NCBI GenBank assembly: GCA_015232865.1
Contig: JADFYU010000056.1
Location: forward strand, 1 to 15,504
DNA length: 15,504 nucleotides
Direction of reading: 5' to 3'
Source of the DNA: Magnetococcales bacterium
Lineage (GTDB): Bacteria; Pseudomonadota; Magnetococcia; Magnetococcales; UBA8363
This document shows positions 6,770-14,457 of the stretch, one piece after another (position 1 is the first letter of the stretch; each line of letters opens with the position of its first letter). The notes under the pieces were generated by a model, which was not told where the DNA came from, did no database searches, and saw nothing but the letters and a program-made list of their open reading frames with translations. The position numbers and the translations under genes were made by a program.

Positions 6770-8742
6770 TCCGTCGGTTTGCCGTTCTTCTACTCCAGGC
6801 CGACTCCCTGAAACCGGAACCGTGGCGGGATGCCTATTGGATCTTGCCACGTAGTCGTGCCGGGGTCTATCGAGAGTGGCTGACGGGGCAGGCCATTCCC
6901 CATCAAAGCCTGGGCGTCTCTGAGTTGAGCCGAGAACAGCTATTGGATGGGGATCATCTGCTTTTTTCAGTGGTGATACTGGCCCTACCGTGGAGCAAAA
7001 TATCGTCCCAAACCAGTCAACTGTTGTTAGACCTGTCCAAAAACAAGGGGTTGGTCTTGGTGGCCGACGTGGCTTTATTAAACCGAGGTTCGGCAGTTTG
7101 CCGCACGCAATCGGCACACTCTCTTGATTCACCAGGCAAACGGGAAAAAAGTCTCATCACCAATAAGGTGACTTCGATTTTTTCCCGTTCACCAGATAAA
7201 CCAAACTGTTGCACCGCTTCCCCACGGCAAACTGCCGAATCTAGATTAATTCGGGAAACAGCCTGGCAGGGGTTTGGTCTGCGTCGTCGGGGCCTGCCCG
7301 GTTTTGCTCCGAGCAGTATGAAAAAGTTGTCGGGCCAGGTTTTGTTCCAACGCCAATCCCGTCCTTTTTCCAGCCAGGGCCGGGATTTTGGACTGCGTCC
7401 TTTGTTGCGCTTTTTGCTGCAAAACTGGCTACTATACAAGATTCAATGGAGTCGGTCGACACGGGTTGTCGCTCAGTGGAGCCAGGGGCGTCCGGCCATT
7501 TTGGAACACCCGTTTGGTCAGGCTCGAAACCTGCTGTTGAATTTTAACCCGGCCCGGGTGTTGCAGCACCCGGCTTTCGTGCATGGTTTTTTAAGCCACC
7601 TGTTGCGACAGAACAGTTTATCCATTGCCTGTGGTTGGTGCTGGCAAGGGGCGGCATTTTTGCGTATGGATGATCCAGGCTCGTCGGAACGGGTATTTTT
7701 GGCCGGGTATGACCAGGGGGTGATGAGTGGCGAGCTTTGGCGTGAGGTTTTAACCCTGCTGGAGCGGGAGAAAGCCCATCTGAATGTGGCGATTGTCCCC
7801 TGCTGGGTTGATGATGGCGATAGACAACGGGGCCGCCTCCTGGTCGCCGGCCAAGAGATGATCAGTCGCAGTCCCGGAGATCACCACCTCTCTTTTGAGG
7901 TGGTCTATCACGGTCATCAGAGCAACCGAACCGACGACTATCAGGGGATGTTTACCGCTATGGTAAAAGGGGTTCATCGGGGGCTGCTTACGCCTTTATC
8001 TCACGGCTTGACCCATTTGACGCCCCAGGAAAAAAAATGGTCTCAGGCGAAAGATCGCTATCGCAATCCCCGTTGGTACCGGGAATTTTCCAAACCTGAT
8101 CACGGCCCTTTCGCCGTTGAGTTGCAACGCCGTTTGCGTTTAAGCGCCCAAGAGATTGCCGATTGGTGTGGCCAACGCCCCCTGATTTTTGTCCCATCGG
8201 GTCATCAACGGACGACAAACACGCCGGTATTGGCTCAACAGGCGGGCTATCGAATGATCTCCAGTCGAGGAATCATCCCCCTGACGGCCCCCGCTTCAGA
8301 AAACCGGTTTCTTCCGGGTTGCTATCCCGAACAATGGGAGCAGTTACAGGCTTGGCATCAATCGGGTTATCCAGCGACGTTGGTTTTTCACGATTTTGAT
8401 CTGGTTCGCCACGGGGTTTCCTGGCTTGAAAAGCAGATTCTGGCCCTGAAAAAAACCGGTATAGACCGTTTTCCCTCCTTGGAGGCGCTGGCCTGGACGC
8501 TATCGACCTCCGTGATCGCCGACACCCAGGCCGATGGTCGTTTAATTTTGCAAATCAACAGCCCGGGTCCGTCAGGTGCCGCCACTGGCGTGGTCTGGCT
8601 ACGGGTCGCCTTTGTGGTAAACAGGGTGACAACAGAAACCGGAGAAGAGCTTGACGGTTGGCTGGTCGAAGCCGACGAAACCCGTGTTCCCATTGATCCA
8701 TCTCAACCTCCAACCCGCCTGACTTTTGAGGCTGCCTTGTGA
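6766..8742 (+). CDS. NodB-like polysaccharide deacetylase with GATase-like N-terminal domain
   Basis: A two-domain protein of 658 residues. Residues 1 to about 285 look like the GATase-like (DUF4350-type) domain sometimes fused to deacetylases: alternating strands such as GLVLVADVALL (95-105) and a closing FGQARNLLLNFNP (250-262). Residues about 295-585 form a NodB-type barrel with metal-binding Asp pair in RMDDPG (300-305), the His-x3-His motif SHGLTH (H413, H417), FVPSGH (475-480) and a late FHDFD (541-545). The likely reaction is removal of acetyl groups from the glycan made by this cluster. A palindromic repeat adds about 55 residues at 107-161, inside the first domain. No clear signal peptide, so a cytosolic or membrane-associated site is possible. 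It starts within the stop of the preceding gene (ATGA) and ends at TGATG with the next. Confidence 0.75.
   Translation: MIRRFAVLLLQADSLKPEPWRDAYWILPRSRAGVYREWLTGQAIPHQSLGVSELSREQLLDGDHLLFSVVILALPWSKISSQTSQLLLDLSKNKGLVLVADVALLNRGSAVCRTQSAHSLDSPGKREKSLITNKVTSIFSRSPDKPNCCTASPRQTAESRLIRETAWQGFGLRRRGLPGFAPSSMKKLSGQVLFQRQSRPFSSQGRDFGLRPLLRFLLQNWLLYKIQWSRSTRVVAQWSQGRPAILEHPFGQARNLLLNFNPARVLQHPAFVHGFLSHLLRQNSLSIACGWCWQGAAFLRMDDPGSSERVFLAGYDQGVMSGELWREVLTLLEREKAHLNVAIVPCWVDDGDRQRGRLLVAGQEMISRSPGDHHLSFEVVYHGHQSNRTDDYQGMFTAMVKGVHRGLLTPLSHGLTHLTPQEKKWSQAKDRYRNPRWYREFSKPDHGPFAVELQRRLRLSAQEIADWCGQRPLIFVPSGHQRTTNTPVLAQQAGYRMISSRGIIPLTAPASENRFLPGCYPEQWEQLQAWHQSGYPATLVFHDFDLVRHGVSWLEKQILALKKTGIDRFPSLEALAWTLSTSVIADTQADGRLILQINSPGPSGAATGVVWLRVAFVVNRVTTETGEELDGWLVEADETRVPIDPSQPPTRLTFEAAL
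7083..7245. repeat. Best-preserved palindromic repeat, inserted in frame in the deacetylase gene
   Basis: The 163-bp unit is symmetrical around position 7164. Outer arms: TTCGGCAGTTTGCCG (7089-7103) and CGGCAAACTGCCGAA (7225-7239), a perfect 15-bp inverted repeat. Inner arms: AACGGGAAAAAA (7139-7150) and TTTTTTCCCGTT (7178-7189), perfect over 12 bp. Centre: TCACC (7157-7161) and GGTGA (7167-7171). All three pairs share the same centre, so the RNA could fold into one long hairpin with internal loops. ATTAA occurs just outside both ends (7077-7081 and 7245-7249). If this is a 5-bp target duplication, the insertion added 168 bp, exactly 56 codons, and the host protein before insertion would have read VALLIRETAW. 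No transposase is encoded, so it would be a non-autonomous element. Confidence 0.9.
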
Positions 8743-9899
8743 TGGAGCGACTGCGGGTTTTGCACATCACCACCCAACTGCTCCCCCATGGCGGCATCGA
8801 GCAAAATCTGCATTTGTTGGCTCAACGCTTGGATTCCGACCGTTTCGAAATGGCCATCTGTCCCATCCAAAACGCCCGATCAAATATTCCTGCCTCTTTT
8901 CACACTCTTCCGGTCAAACTGTTCCCGTTAAATCGGCGTGGGGCTATTTATGATCTGTTCACCACCTTGAGCCTTTGGCGGTTGGTGCGCACTTATCGAC
9001 CGCACATTGTCCATACTCATAATAATAAGGCTAATTTTCATGGTCGAATGGCCGCCTGGCTCTTTGGTCGTGCGGGCCTGGTTACCACCCATCACGATAT
9101 GGGGGATTGGCGGGTTGCCTTCGGTCAGCCGTTTAGGTGGACCACGCTGTCAAAGATCGATAACTGGGTCGAGCAGATTATCTACCCTTGGTGTAACGTT
9201 CGTATGAATCGGCTCAATCATCGTCTCATCGCTGTCTCCCATGCGGTCGCCGCCATCGAAGGGGACAGCCAGGCAGATCCCCGCCTGCGTATTCTTCCTG
9301 CCCCCTATGACGAACATCTTTTTCAGCCGACATCCTCTCCGGTTTCTTTTCAAGCCAGACTGGGTACAGTGGGTCGCCTGGTGTGGCAAAAAGGGCTGCC
9401 GGTTCTGCTGGAAGCCCTGGCGTTGGTGGCTAGCCAAAAGCCTATGGTTACGCTGCGTATTGCCGGAGATGGCCCTTTGATGAGCTCTTTACGGCAACGG
9501 GCGTCTGGTTCGGACCTTCAGGGCCGAGTTTTGTTTATGGGCAGTCAAAGCCATAACGACACTCTTTACCAGGGGCTGGATATCTATCTGCAACCCAGCC
9601 TTTTTGAAGGATCATCCATGACCACGGTAGAGGCCATGGCCATGGGCTTGCCGGTCATTGCCAGTCGAACCGGAGGACTGGCCGAACTGGTTGTGGACGG
9701 TGAGACCGGGTTGTTGGTGCCTGCCAACGATCCAATTGCCCTGAGTGCGGCCATTGTAAGCCTGCTCAACAACCCGGAACAGGCCCGCCGCCTGGGCCAG
9801 GCCGGACAAAAGCGGGCCCAGGCGCTGTATACCGCCTCCCGGTATATCGAACAAATCTCCACTCTCTACCGGCAAGTGGTCCGGGAGGTTTGTCCATGA
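8742..9899 (+). CDS. GT4-family glycosyltransferase
   Basis: Retaining glycosyltransferase of 385 residues with the GT-B fold, expected to add a sugar from a nucleotide-sugar to the growing glycan on the cytosolic face of the membrane. The N-terminal half begins MERLRVLHITTQLLPHGGIEQ, with the glycine-rich donor/acceptor loop GGIE (17-20). The C-terminal half has GRLVWQKG (211-218), the AGDGP motif (241-245) and the E-x7-E motif E289...E297 in FEGSSMTTVEAM, all typical of Glycos_transf_1. Start is ATG 8742 overlapping the previous stop by one base (TGATG); GTG 8739 is one codon upstream and is better spaced from GAGG at 8728-8731, so either may be used. The gene ends in a four-base overlap with the flippase gene. 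The sugar specificity is not readable. Confidence 0.87.
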   Translation: MERLRVLHITTQLLPHGGIEQNLHLLAQRLDSDRFEMAICPIQNARSNIPASFHTLPVKLFPLNRRGAIYDLFTTLSLWRLVRTYRPHIVHTHNNKANFHGRMAAWLFGRAGLVTTHHDMGDWRVAFGQPFRWTTLSKIDNWVEQIIYPWCNVRMNRLNHRLIAVSHAVAAIEGDSQADPRLRILPAPYDEHLFQPTSSPVSFQARLGTVGRLVWQKGLPVLLEALALVASQKPMVTLRIAGDGPLMSSLRQRASGSDLQGRVLFMGSQSHNDTLYQGLDIYLQPSLFEGSSMTTVEAMAMGLPVIASRTGGLAELVVDGETGLLVPANDPIALSAAIVSLLNNPEQARRLGQAGQKRAQALYTASRYIEQISTLYRQVVREVCP

Positions 9900-11452
9900 T
9901 CGAGCCCTCCACTCCGTTTATGGCTCTATTTTGGGGACAGATCGGTATGGCCGGGCGCACCATGATCACTTTTATTGTTTCTATCTTGGCCGCCAAAGCC
10001 CTGGGGGCAGAATCTTTTGGTCTCTACGTCGCTCTGATTGCCCTGGTTGAACTGTTGATCAAGCTGACCGACATGGGGCTATACACCACCTTTAGCGTCT
10101 ATATTCCCCGTCTGTTGCTGGAGAAGAGAGAAGGGCAGTGCAGTTATCTGGTCAGACAGGTCTTGATCCGCCGGTTTCTTCTGCTTTTGTTTGCCGGGAG
10201 CGCAGTTTTTTTTCTTCATACCGAAAGCGCTTGGTTGGCCCCCTATCTGGATGAGTCGTATCTCTCTATCCTTTTGCTGCTGTTTTTAATGCGGGGCACC
10301 ATGGACGGGTTTATTTTTATCGTCATCGCCCGAGTTGATATGCGGTATTACTCAGGGGTGGAGATCGGGGTCTCATTCGTTCAGTTGGCGGGCATTCTTT
10401 TTTTAATCGACATTGGCATTGTCGTGCAGAATTTATTGTGGTTGATGGTGGTGGTGAACGGTTTGCAACTGCTTTTTTACGGCTATCGCAGCCGGACTAT
10501 TCTGCAGCCGTCGCCAGAGCCGTTCTCACTGGGGCGGGTCTGGCAGTTTGCTCGATGGGTCTGGCTGGGAACCCTGTTCAACTTTATGCAGAAGAAAAGC
10601 ATTGATCTGCTTTTGCTTCTTTTTTTGATCAACGACACAAAAATCATCGCCCACTATGAAGTCGCCTACATGCTGGTCATGTACGGCGGCATGGTGTTGC
10701 TGACCTCCATGGACCGGTTAGCGGCAAGCCTCTACTCTTCGGCCCTGGTTCGGGATGGGGTCTCAGGATTGGTGCAAATCTGGCAGCAGATCAGCAAACT
10801 GGCTGTGGTCTTGGCTGTGCCGGTTTTGGTTTTTTTATTGATCCACGCCGACCATCTGATTTTGGCTTTTTATTCGGCAGAATTTCTGGATGCCGCTCTG
10901 TTATTACGGTTGTTTGCCGGTTTTCAGATCGTCATCATCATTCTGGCTGGGGAGACCACCCAGGATTTGCTGTTTCCCCTGGGCAGAGAAGAGGTTTTTC
11001 TCTATCTTAACGCTTTTCAAGGGCTTTTGAACCTGATTTCAGGGGTTGTTCTCATTCACTATTTTGGTGTCATCGGTGCGGTTGTCGCCACGGCTGGTAG
11101 TGCGGCATTGGCTGCCGTGGTCAATCTATTGGTGGTGGTCGGTCCCTTAAACCTAGAAACGACAGTAACAGAGGAGAGGTCAGGCCTGAATTTTCCCAAA
11201 GCCTTTTCCAGCTTGGCAAACTGGCTTCCCCTGAAGTTTTCCTTTTTGTTTTTAATGGTGTCGATTCTCTTGGCCGCTCCAACCCGCCTCTACCCCGATC
11301 CCGGCCTGTTTGCGCTAACGGTTTTAGCCCTCTCTTTTGCCCTTGCACTGGTTCTGATCGCCCCGAGAGTCATACCCATTACCGGCGAGGAGCGGACGAT
11401 ATTGTCCAGCCGTCTACCCAAGGGCTGGGCTGCTTGGTGGTTGCCAAAATAG
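9896..11452 (+). CDS. Wzx-like oligosaccharide flippase (MATE/MOP superfamily)
   Basis: A polytopic inner-membrane protein of 518 residues with about 12-14 hydrophobic segments spread over its whole length. The opening FWGQIGMAGRTMITFIVSIL and AAKALGAESFGLYVAL closely follow the start of polysaccharide biosynthesis/Wzx proteins, in which a glycine-rich first helix is followed by the LG-x-x-x-FGxY motif. Predicted role: moving the lipid-linked glycan from the cytosolic to the periplasmic face. Start ATG 9896 overlaps the GT4 stop (ATGA) and has GGGAGG (9883-9888) seven bases upstream. The longest hydrophilic loop is at about residues 415-445. It is the last gene of the plus-strand run; the convergent GT2 gene ends only 9 bp away, with no clear terminator hairpin between them. 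Confidence 0.85.
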   Translation: MIEPSTPFMALFWGQIGMAGRTMITFIVSILAAKALGAESFGLYVALIALVELLIKLTDMGLYTTFSVYIPRLLLEKREGQCSYLVRQVLIRRFLLLLFAGSAVFFLHTESAWLAPYLDESYLSILLLLFLMRGTMDGFIFIVIARVDMRYYSGVEIGVSFVQLAGILFLIDIGIVVQNLLWLMVVVNGLQLLFYGYRSRTILQPSPEPFSLGRVWQFARWVWLGTLFNFMQKKSIDLLLLLFLINDTKIIAHYEVAYMLVMYGGMVLLTSMDRLAASLYSSALVRDGVSGLVQIWQQISKLAVVLAVPVLVFLLIHADHLILAFYSAEFLDAALLLRLFAGFQIVIIILAGETTQDLLFPLGREEVFLYLNAFQGLLNLISGVVLIHYFGVIGAVVATAGSAALAAVVNLLVVVGPLNLETTVTEERSGLNFPKAFSSLANWLPLKFSFLFLMVSILLAAPTRLYPDPGLFALTVLALSFALALVLIAPRVIPITGEERTILSSRLPKGWAAWWLPK

Positions 11453-11461
11453 AAGTGATCC

Positions 11462-12373
11462 CTATTGCTCGGAAGTCAACGGGCTATTGGAGTTGCTGAT
11501 CCGGCTACAAAACCCAATGGCCCACTGCCACGTTCCACGCAGCATCCACCACAATAAATACGGTTTTTGGAAAAAGATTTTCGGCTGCCAAAGAAAAGCC
11601 CGGCGTAAACAGCCAAAGAGTTTGATAAAAGGAATCAGCGGGAGAAGCAACCAGATTAATTGACGCCAGGCCACCAAAACAGAACCACGCAGAGAGACTC
11701 TTTTTAAAATCTCCGCCCCGCCCTGGCCGATATGATATTGATGACGAAGAAAAGCGTAAGCCTGACTGCGTTGCTGGTGATAAACGGCGGTTTCAGGATT
11801 AAACAAAAAAGGTTTACCTTGTTCTTCTACCAAACGCAGACTAAAAAGCCGATCTTCCTGGGCATAGCCGAATTGTTCCGGAAATCCTCCGCTTTTATTA
11901 AAGGTTTCTCGGGATAAAAAAAGATTTCCTGAGGGGATGTGAGAGACCGCTTGCGCCGCACCATCGGGCAGAAAATCGCTGAACTCAAGAAGATATCCAG
12001 CCCAACTGATGACACTCTCCGGGTTGCCATTTTTTATCGGCCCACCGACCCCGCAATACTGTTTGGGATCGTAGGCCGCCAACAGGCGTTGCAACCAGTG
12101 GGGATCAACCGTACAGTCGGAGTCCAAAAAGGCGAAATAGACTCCTTGAGCCTGTTGAGCGCCTCGATTCCTGGCCTTGGCTGCGCTGGTTTTATGGGAT
12201 TGTTGCAACAGGGTGACCTGGGGAAAGTGCTCACGGATGATCGACTCTGTTTTTGGATCGGGACTGTTGACCACAATTACCTCAAAATCCACCCCTTGTT
12301 GTCGGGTTATGGCATTCAGGGTTGCGCCGATGGTGGTCGCCGAGTCAAAACAGGGGATGATGACTGAAATCAA
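11462..12373 (-). CDS. GT2-family glycosyltransferase with C-terminal membrane segment
   Basis: Inverting GT-A glycosyltransferase of 303 residues. It begins ISVIIPCFDSATTIGATL, the nucleotide-binding start of the GT2 family; the metal-binding D-x-D is D84-S-D86 in AFLDSDCTVDP, and the catalytic-region acidic pair is E173-D174 in YAQEDRLFSLRL. A hydrophobic stretch at about 233-252 (LVAWRQLIWLLLPLIPF) is probably a membrane anchor, as in O-antigen and exopolysaccharide transferases that act on lipid-linked sugars. The start is TTG at 12373, set by a strong Shine-Dalgarno at 12382-12388. It follows the radical SAM gene by 16 bp and is the last gene of the minus-strand run. Confidence 0.85.
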   Translation of the reverse strand: MISVIIPCFDSATTIGATLNAITRQQGVDFEVIVVNSPDPKTESIIREHFPQVTLLQQSHKTSAAKARNRGAQQAQGVYFAFLDSDCTVDPHWLQRLLAAYDPKQYCGVGGPIKNGNPESVISWAGYLLEFSDFLPDGAAQAVSHIPSGNLFLSRETFNKSGGFPEQFGYAQEDRLFSLRLVEEQGKPFLFNPETAVYHQQRSQAYAFLRHQYHIGQGGAEILKRVSLRGSVLVAWRQLIWLLLPLIPFIKLFGCLRRAFLWQPKIFFQKPYLLWWMLRGTWQWAIGFCSRISNSNSPLTSEQ

Positions 12374-12388
12374 TGGGTCGACTCCTTT
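12371..12388 (-). promoter_or_regulatory. Ribosome binding site deciding a TTG start
   Basis: AAAGGAG (12382-12388, minus strand) stands eight bases before TTG (12371-12373). No ATG or GTG is near it in frame, and the GT2 family start ISVIIP follows directly, so the rare TTG start is well supported. The motif begins just after the radical SAM stop codon. Confidence 0.7.
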
Positions 12389-12389
12389 G

Positions 12390-13571
12390 TCAGGGTGTCG
12401 AGTCAGTGGAAAATTTGTAAGAACGAATCAAAACAGCCAAAAATTGGAACAGTACCCGCAACATCCAGCGGGGGTGGAGTAAAATATTGTTGAGCCATTG
12501 GTTGGCCAAAGGGCAGGCACAATGTCCATCCGAAATATAGCTTCTGGACACGGTGGCCTGCTCGGACTGTAACAACCGTTGAATATCCCCCTCAAATAAA
12601 CGCACATTGCCCAAAGATTTGTCGGTGCCCAATACGCAACAGGGCCAAACTTCGCCATCATAGTTGAGATGAATATTGGAAATCCCCCCATAGCAGGGGG
12701 TGACCTGACGACCCTCCTGGATAATTTTCAAGGCCACCTCATAATAGACCAGCCGAACCGATTCGGTCGCCTGGGTCAGACGGGTTTTGTGCTGGAGATT
12801 TTTTTTTATTTTATCTTTAAATCCGCCGATAAGCCGAGCATAGACCGCCGGGGTCGGGGAGATGGCGTCGGCCTGGTTATGAAACTCATATCGATTCTCG
12901 GCAATTTCATGCCGATAGGAGTCGACCCCTCGGTTGTGGACCCAGGTTTCCAGCTCATCCAGATGATCGATATTATAAACCGATATGACGGTTCCCAGAT
13001 CCACATGAAGCCGGGGGTGGTGTTTTTTTAAGGCCAGCAGGCGATCCAACGTTTGCTCCAATTTGGCAAAGTTACCGGAAATTCCACGAATTTTGTCGTG
13101 TATTTCGCCAATTCCGTCTATAGAGGGTTTGATGGTCAAGGAGACCGAGGAGGGGCCATGTTTGTCGATGACATCCAAGATCTTCCGAGTGGTTTTTTCA
13201 ATGGTTTCAGGCTCCAAGGCGTTGGTCGGAATATGAATCAGGCGTGGTTTCAGGTAGAGGCAGGCCAGTCGGATGATCTCGGCCAAGTCGGTGCGCATGA
13301 AGGGTTCGCCACCGGAAACATTAAAAAAATAGATCGGCCCCAACGCGCTGAAAACTGTCTCGATCTCTGCCAGACTCAGGTTTTTCTGGGTTAATCGGGG
13401 TTGTTCTGAAAATCGTTGGCCGATCTGGCAGGTCAAACAGCGGCTTTGGCAGGCCGGGGTGACCGAAAAGGTCAGGGTCAGTGGGGCAATCGGCTTTATC
13501 CAACCCCGTCGGACAGCGGAATAGAGTGGCGATTTCGGAACCACATCGACCAGATAATCTCTTAAACGCAT
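12390..13571 (-). CDS. Radical SAM protein with SPASM domain
   Basis: A 393-residue enzyme expected to cleave S-adenosylmethionine with a [4Fe-4S] cluster. Cluster cysteines C41, C45 and C48 form the C-x3-C-x2-C motif (CQSRCLTC); GGEP (87-90) is the SAM-binding motif. A C-terminal SPASM region has C293, C311, C312, C351 and C353, enough for at least one auxiliary cluster. SPASM proteins modify peptides, cofactors or sugars; in glycan clusters they are usually of unknown substrate. The C-terminal helix LRVLFQFLAVLIRSY (about 371-385) may touch the membrane. The start ATG 13571 is preceded by only a weak AAGG. It lies 88 bp after the methyltransferase gene, with a hairpin-forming repeat in the gap, and 16 bp before the GT2 gene. 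Confidence 0.87.
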   Translation of the reverse strand: MRLRDYLVDVVPKSPLYSAVRRGWIKPIAPLTLTFSVTPACQSRCLTCQIGQRFSEQPRLTQKNLSLAEIETVFSALGPIYFFNVSGGEPFMRTDLAEIIRLACLYLKPRLIHIPTNALEPETIEKTTRKILDVIDKHGPSSVSLTIKPSIDGIGEIHDKIRGISGNFAKLEQTLDRLLALKKHHPRLHVDLGTVISVYNIDHLDELETWVHNRGVDSYRHEIAENRYEFHNQADAISPTPAVYARLIGGFKDKIKKNLQHKTRLTQATESVRLVYYEVALKIIQEGRQVTPCYGGISNIHLNYDGEVWPCCVLGTDKSLGNVRLFEGDIQRLLQSEQATVSRSYISDGHCACPLANQWLNNILLHPRWMLRVLFQFLAVLIRSYKFSTDSTP

Positions 13572-13593
13572 AGTTTTTTTGCCTTTATATGTT

Positions 13594-13633
13594 TATGAAA
13601 GGTACTCTCTGTTTACAATAACATCCTTTCATA
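13594..13633 (-). repeat. Inverted repeat in the gap before the radical SAM gene
   Basis: TATGAAAGG (13594-13602) and CCTTTCATA (13625-13633) pair perfectly over 9 bp with a 22-base loop. It sits in the only sizeable gap of this gene run, 22 bp upstream of the radical SAM start codon. It could be an operator for a dimeric repressor or an mRNA hairpin. There is no run of T after it that would make it a classical terminator on the minus strand. Confidence 0.5.
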
Positions 13634-13659
13634 CTCAGAGCGCTGGCTGCTGTTTCCGG

Positions 13660-14457
13660 TTATTTTACCTCGGCTATAACATAAAAAAGGTGGGCATAGG
13701 CCAGTTTTAACCAGAGGGGTAACGGTAGTCGTTCTGCCAGATAGAGTGCCGGTAGTTTGTAGGGATATCGGCCACTCTTCATCCAGCCAATGGTTCGGCT
13801 GTCCCAGTTTACGGTGTTTAAATCCACATTCATCCGGTGCAGCCGCATATCCCGAAAACCCAAAGAGTCGGGATAGGGCGGGGTATCCACCGCCCCGATT
13901 CGGACTACGGACAGTCCCTGGTTTCGTAAAAAATTTGCGGTATAAAACGGGTTCATGAAGGCAACATCACCGTGACTCCACGGAATGCCGCTAATCCGAT
14001 GAACCAGACGATGGACAAAAAAGCCCGGATTAAAGCGATTAACCGCTAAAACCATCACAAAACGGCGGCTTAATCGAGTCATCTCCGCAACCAACGCTTC
14101 TTTTTGGTCGCTTTGGGCCAACGTCATAAAATTCCAAACCAGATCATAGCCACTGGGCTTAAGTCCCGTCGCAACAATGTTTGAACAGGACACCTGTTTG
14201 CACGGCAGATCCAGAGCTTGCCAAGCCCACATGGATTGCTCGACTGGGTTGACCAGGGTTACCTCGCAGCCGGCTTTGGCAAACGGTAGCGAATAGAGAG
14301 AGGGCATGGCTTTCTCCCCTTTGGCCGGAAGCTCCAACACCGATTTCAGGCCCTCTTTTTCCACCAGTTTTGCAAACAGCTTTTGCAGGGCAAAACGCTC
14401 ATAATCCAGCCCCTTGCCCTCCATGACGACCGGAGAGTGATTGATGGGGTTATTCAT
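13660..14457 (-). CDS. Class I SAM-methyltransferase-like protein
   Basis: A 265-residue protein with the outline of a Rossmann-fold methyltransferase: strand SVLELPAKGEKAM (39-51) in the place of motif I, CEVTLVNPVEQSM (64-76) as motif II, and YDLVWNFMTLAQ (104-115) as motif IV. Motif I lacks the usual E-x-G-x-G-x-G spacing (here ELPAKGE), so SAM binding may be altered or lost. The C-terminal part (about 140-265) is not a standard domain I recognise; it ends in a hydrophobic helix. The start ATG immediately follows the stop of the GT4 gene (TAAATG), so translation is coupled. It may methylate a sugar of the glycan, but that is inferred from context only. Confidence 0.65.
   Translation of the reverse strand: MNNPINHSPVVMEGKGLDYERFALQKLFAKLVEKEGLKSVLELPAKGEKAMPSLYSLPFAKAGCEVTLVNPVEQSMWAWQALDLPCKQVSCSNIVATGLKPSGYDLVWNFMTLAQSDQKEALVAEMTRLSRRFVMVLAVNRFNPGFFVHRLVHRISGIPWSHGDVAFMNPFYTANFLRNQGLSVVRIGAVDTPPYPDSLGFRDMRLHRMNVDLNTVNWDSRTIGWMKSGRYPYKLPALYLAERLPLPLWLKLAYAHLFYVIAEVK

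Noticed and set aside
7083..7245. CRISPR-like or tandem repeat array from the related sequences across the window.
   Set aside because: The copies are about 160 bp, far apart, in both orientations and palindromic, so they are dispersed elements and not an array.
7083..7245. A bacterial retron or structured ncRNA gene.
   Set aside because: There is no reverse transcriptase or other partner, and the element lies within an open reading frame that it preserves.
11440..11475. Terminator between the convergent flippase and GT2 genes.
   Set aside because: Only 9 bp separate the stops, and I see no stable hairpin followed by a T run on either strand.
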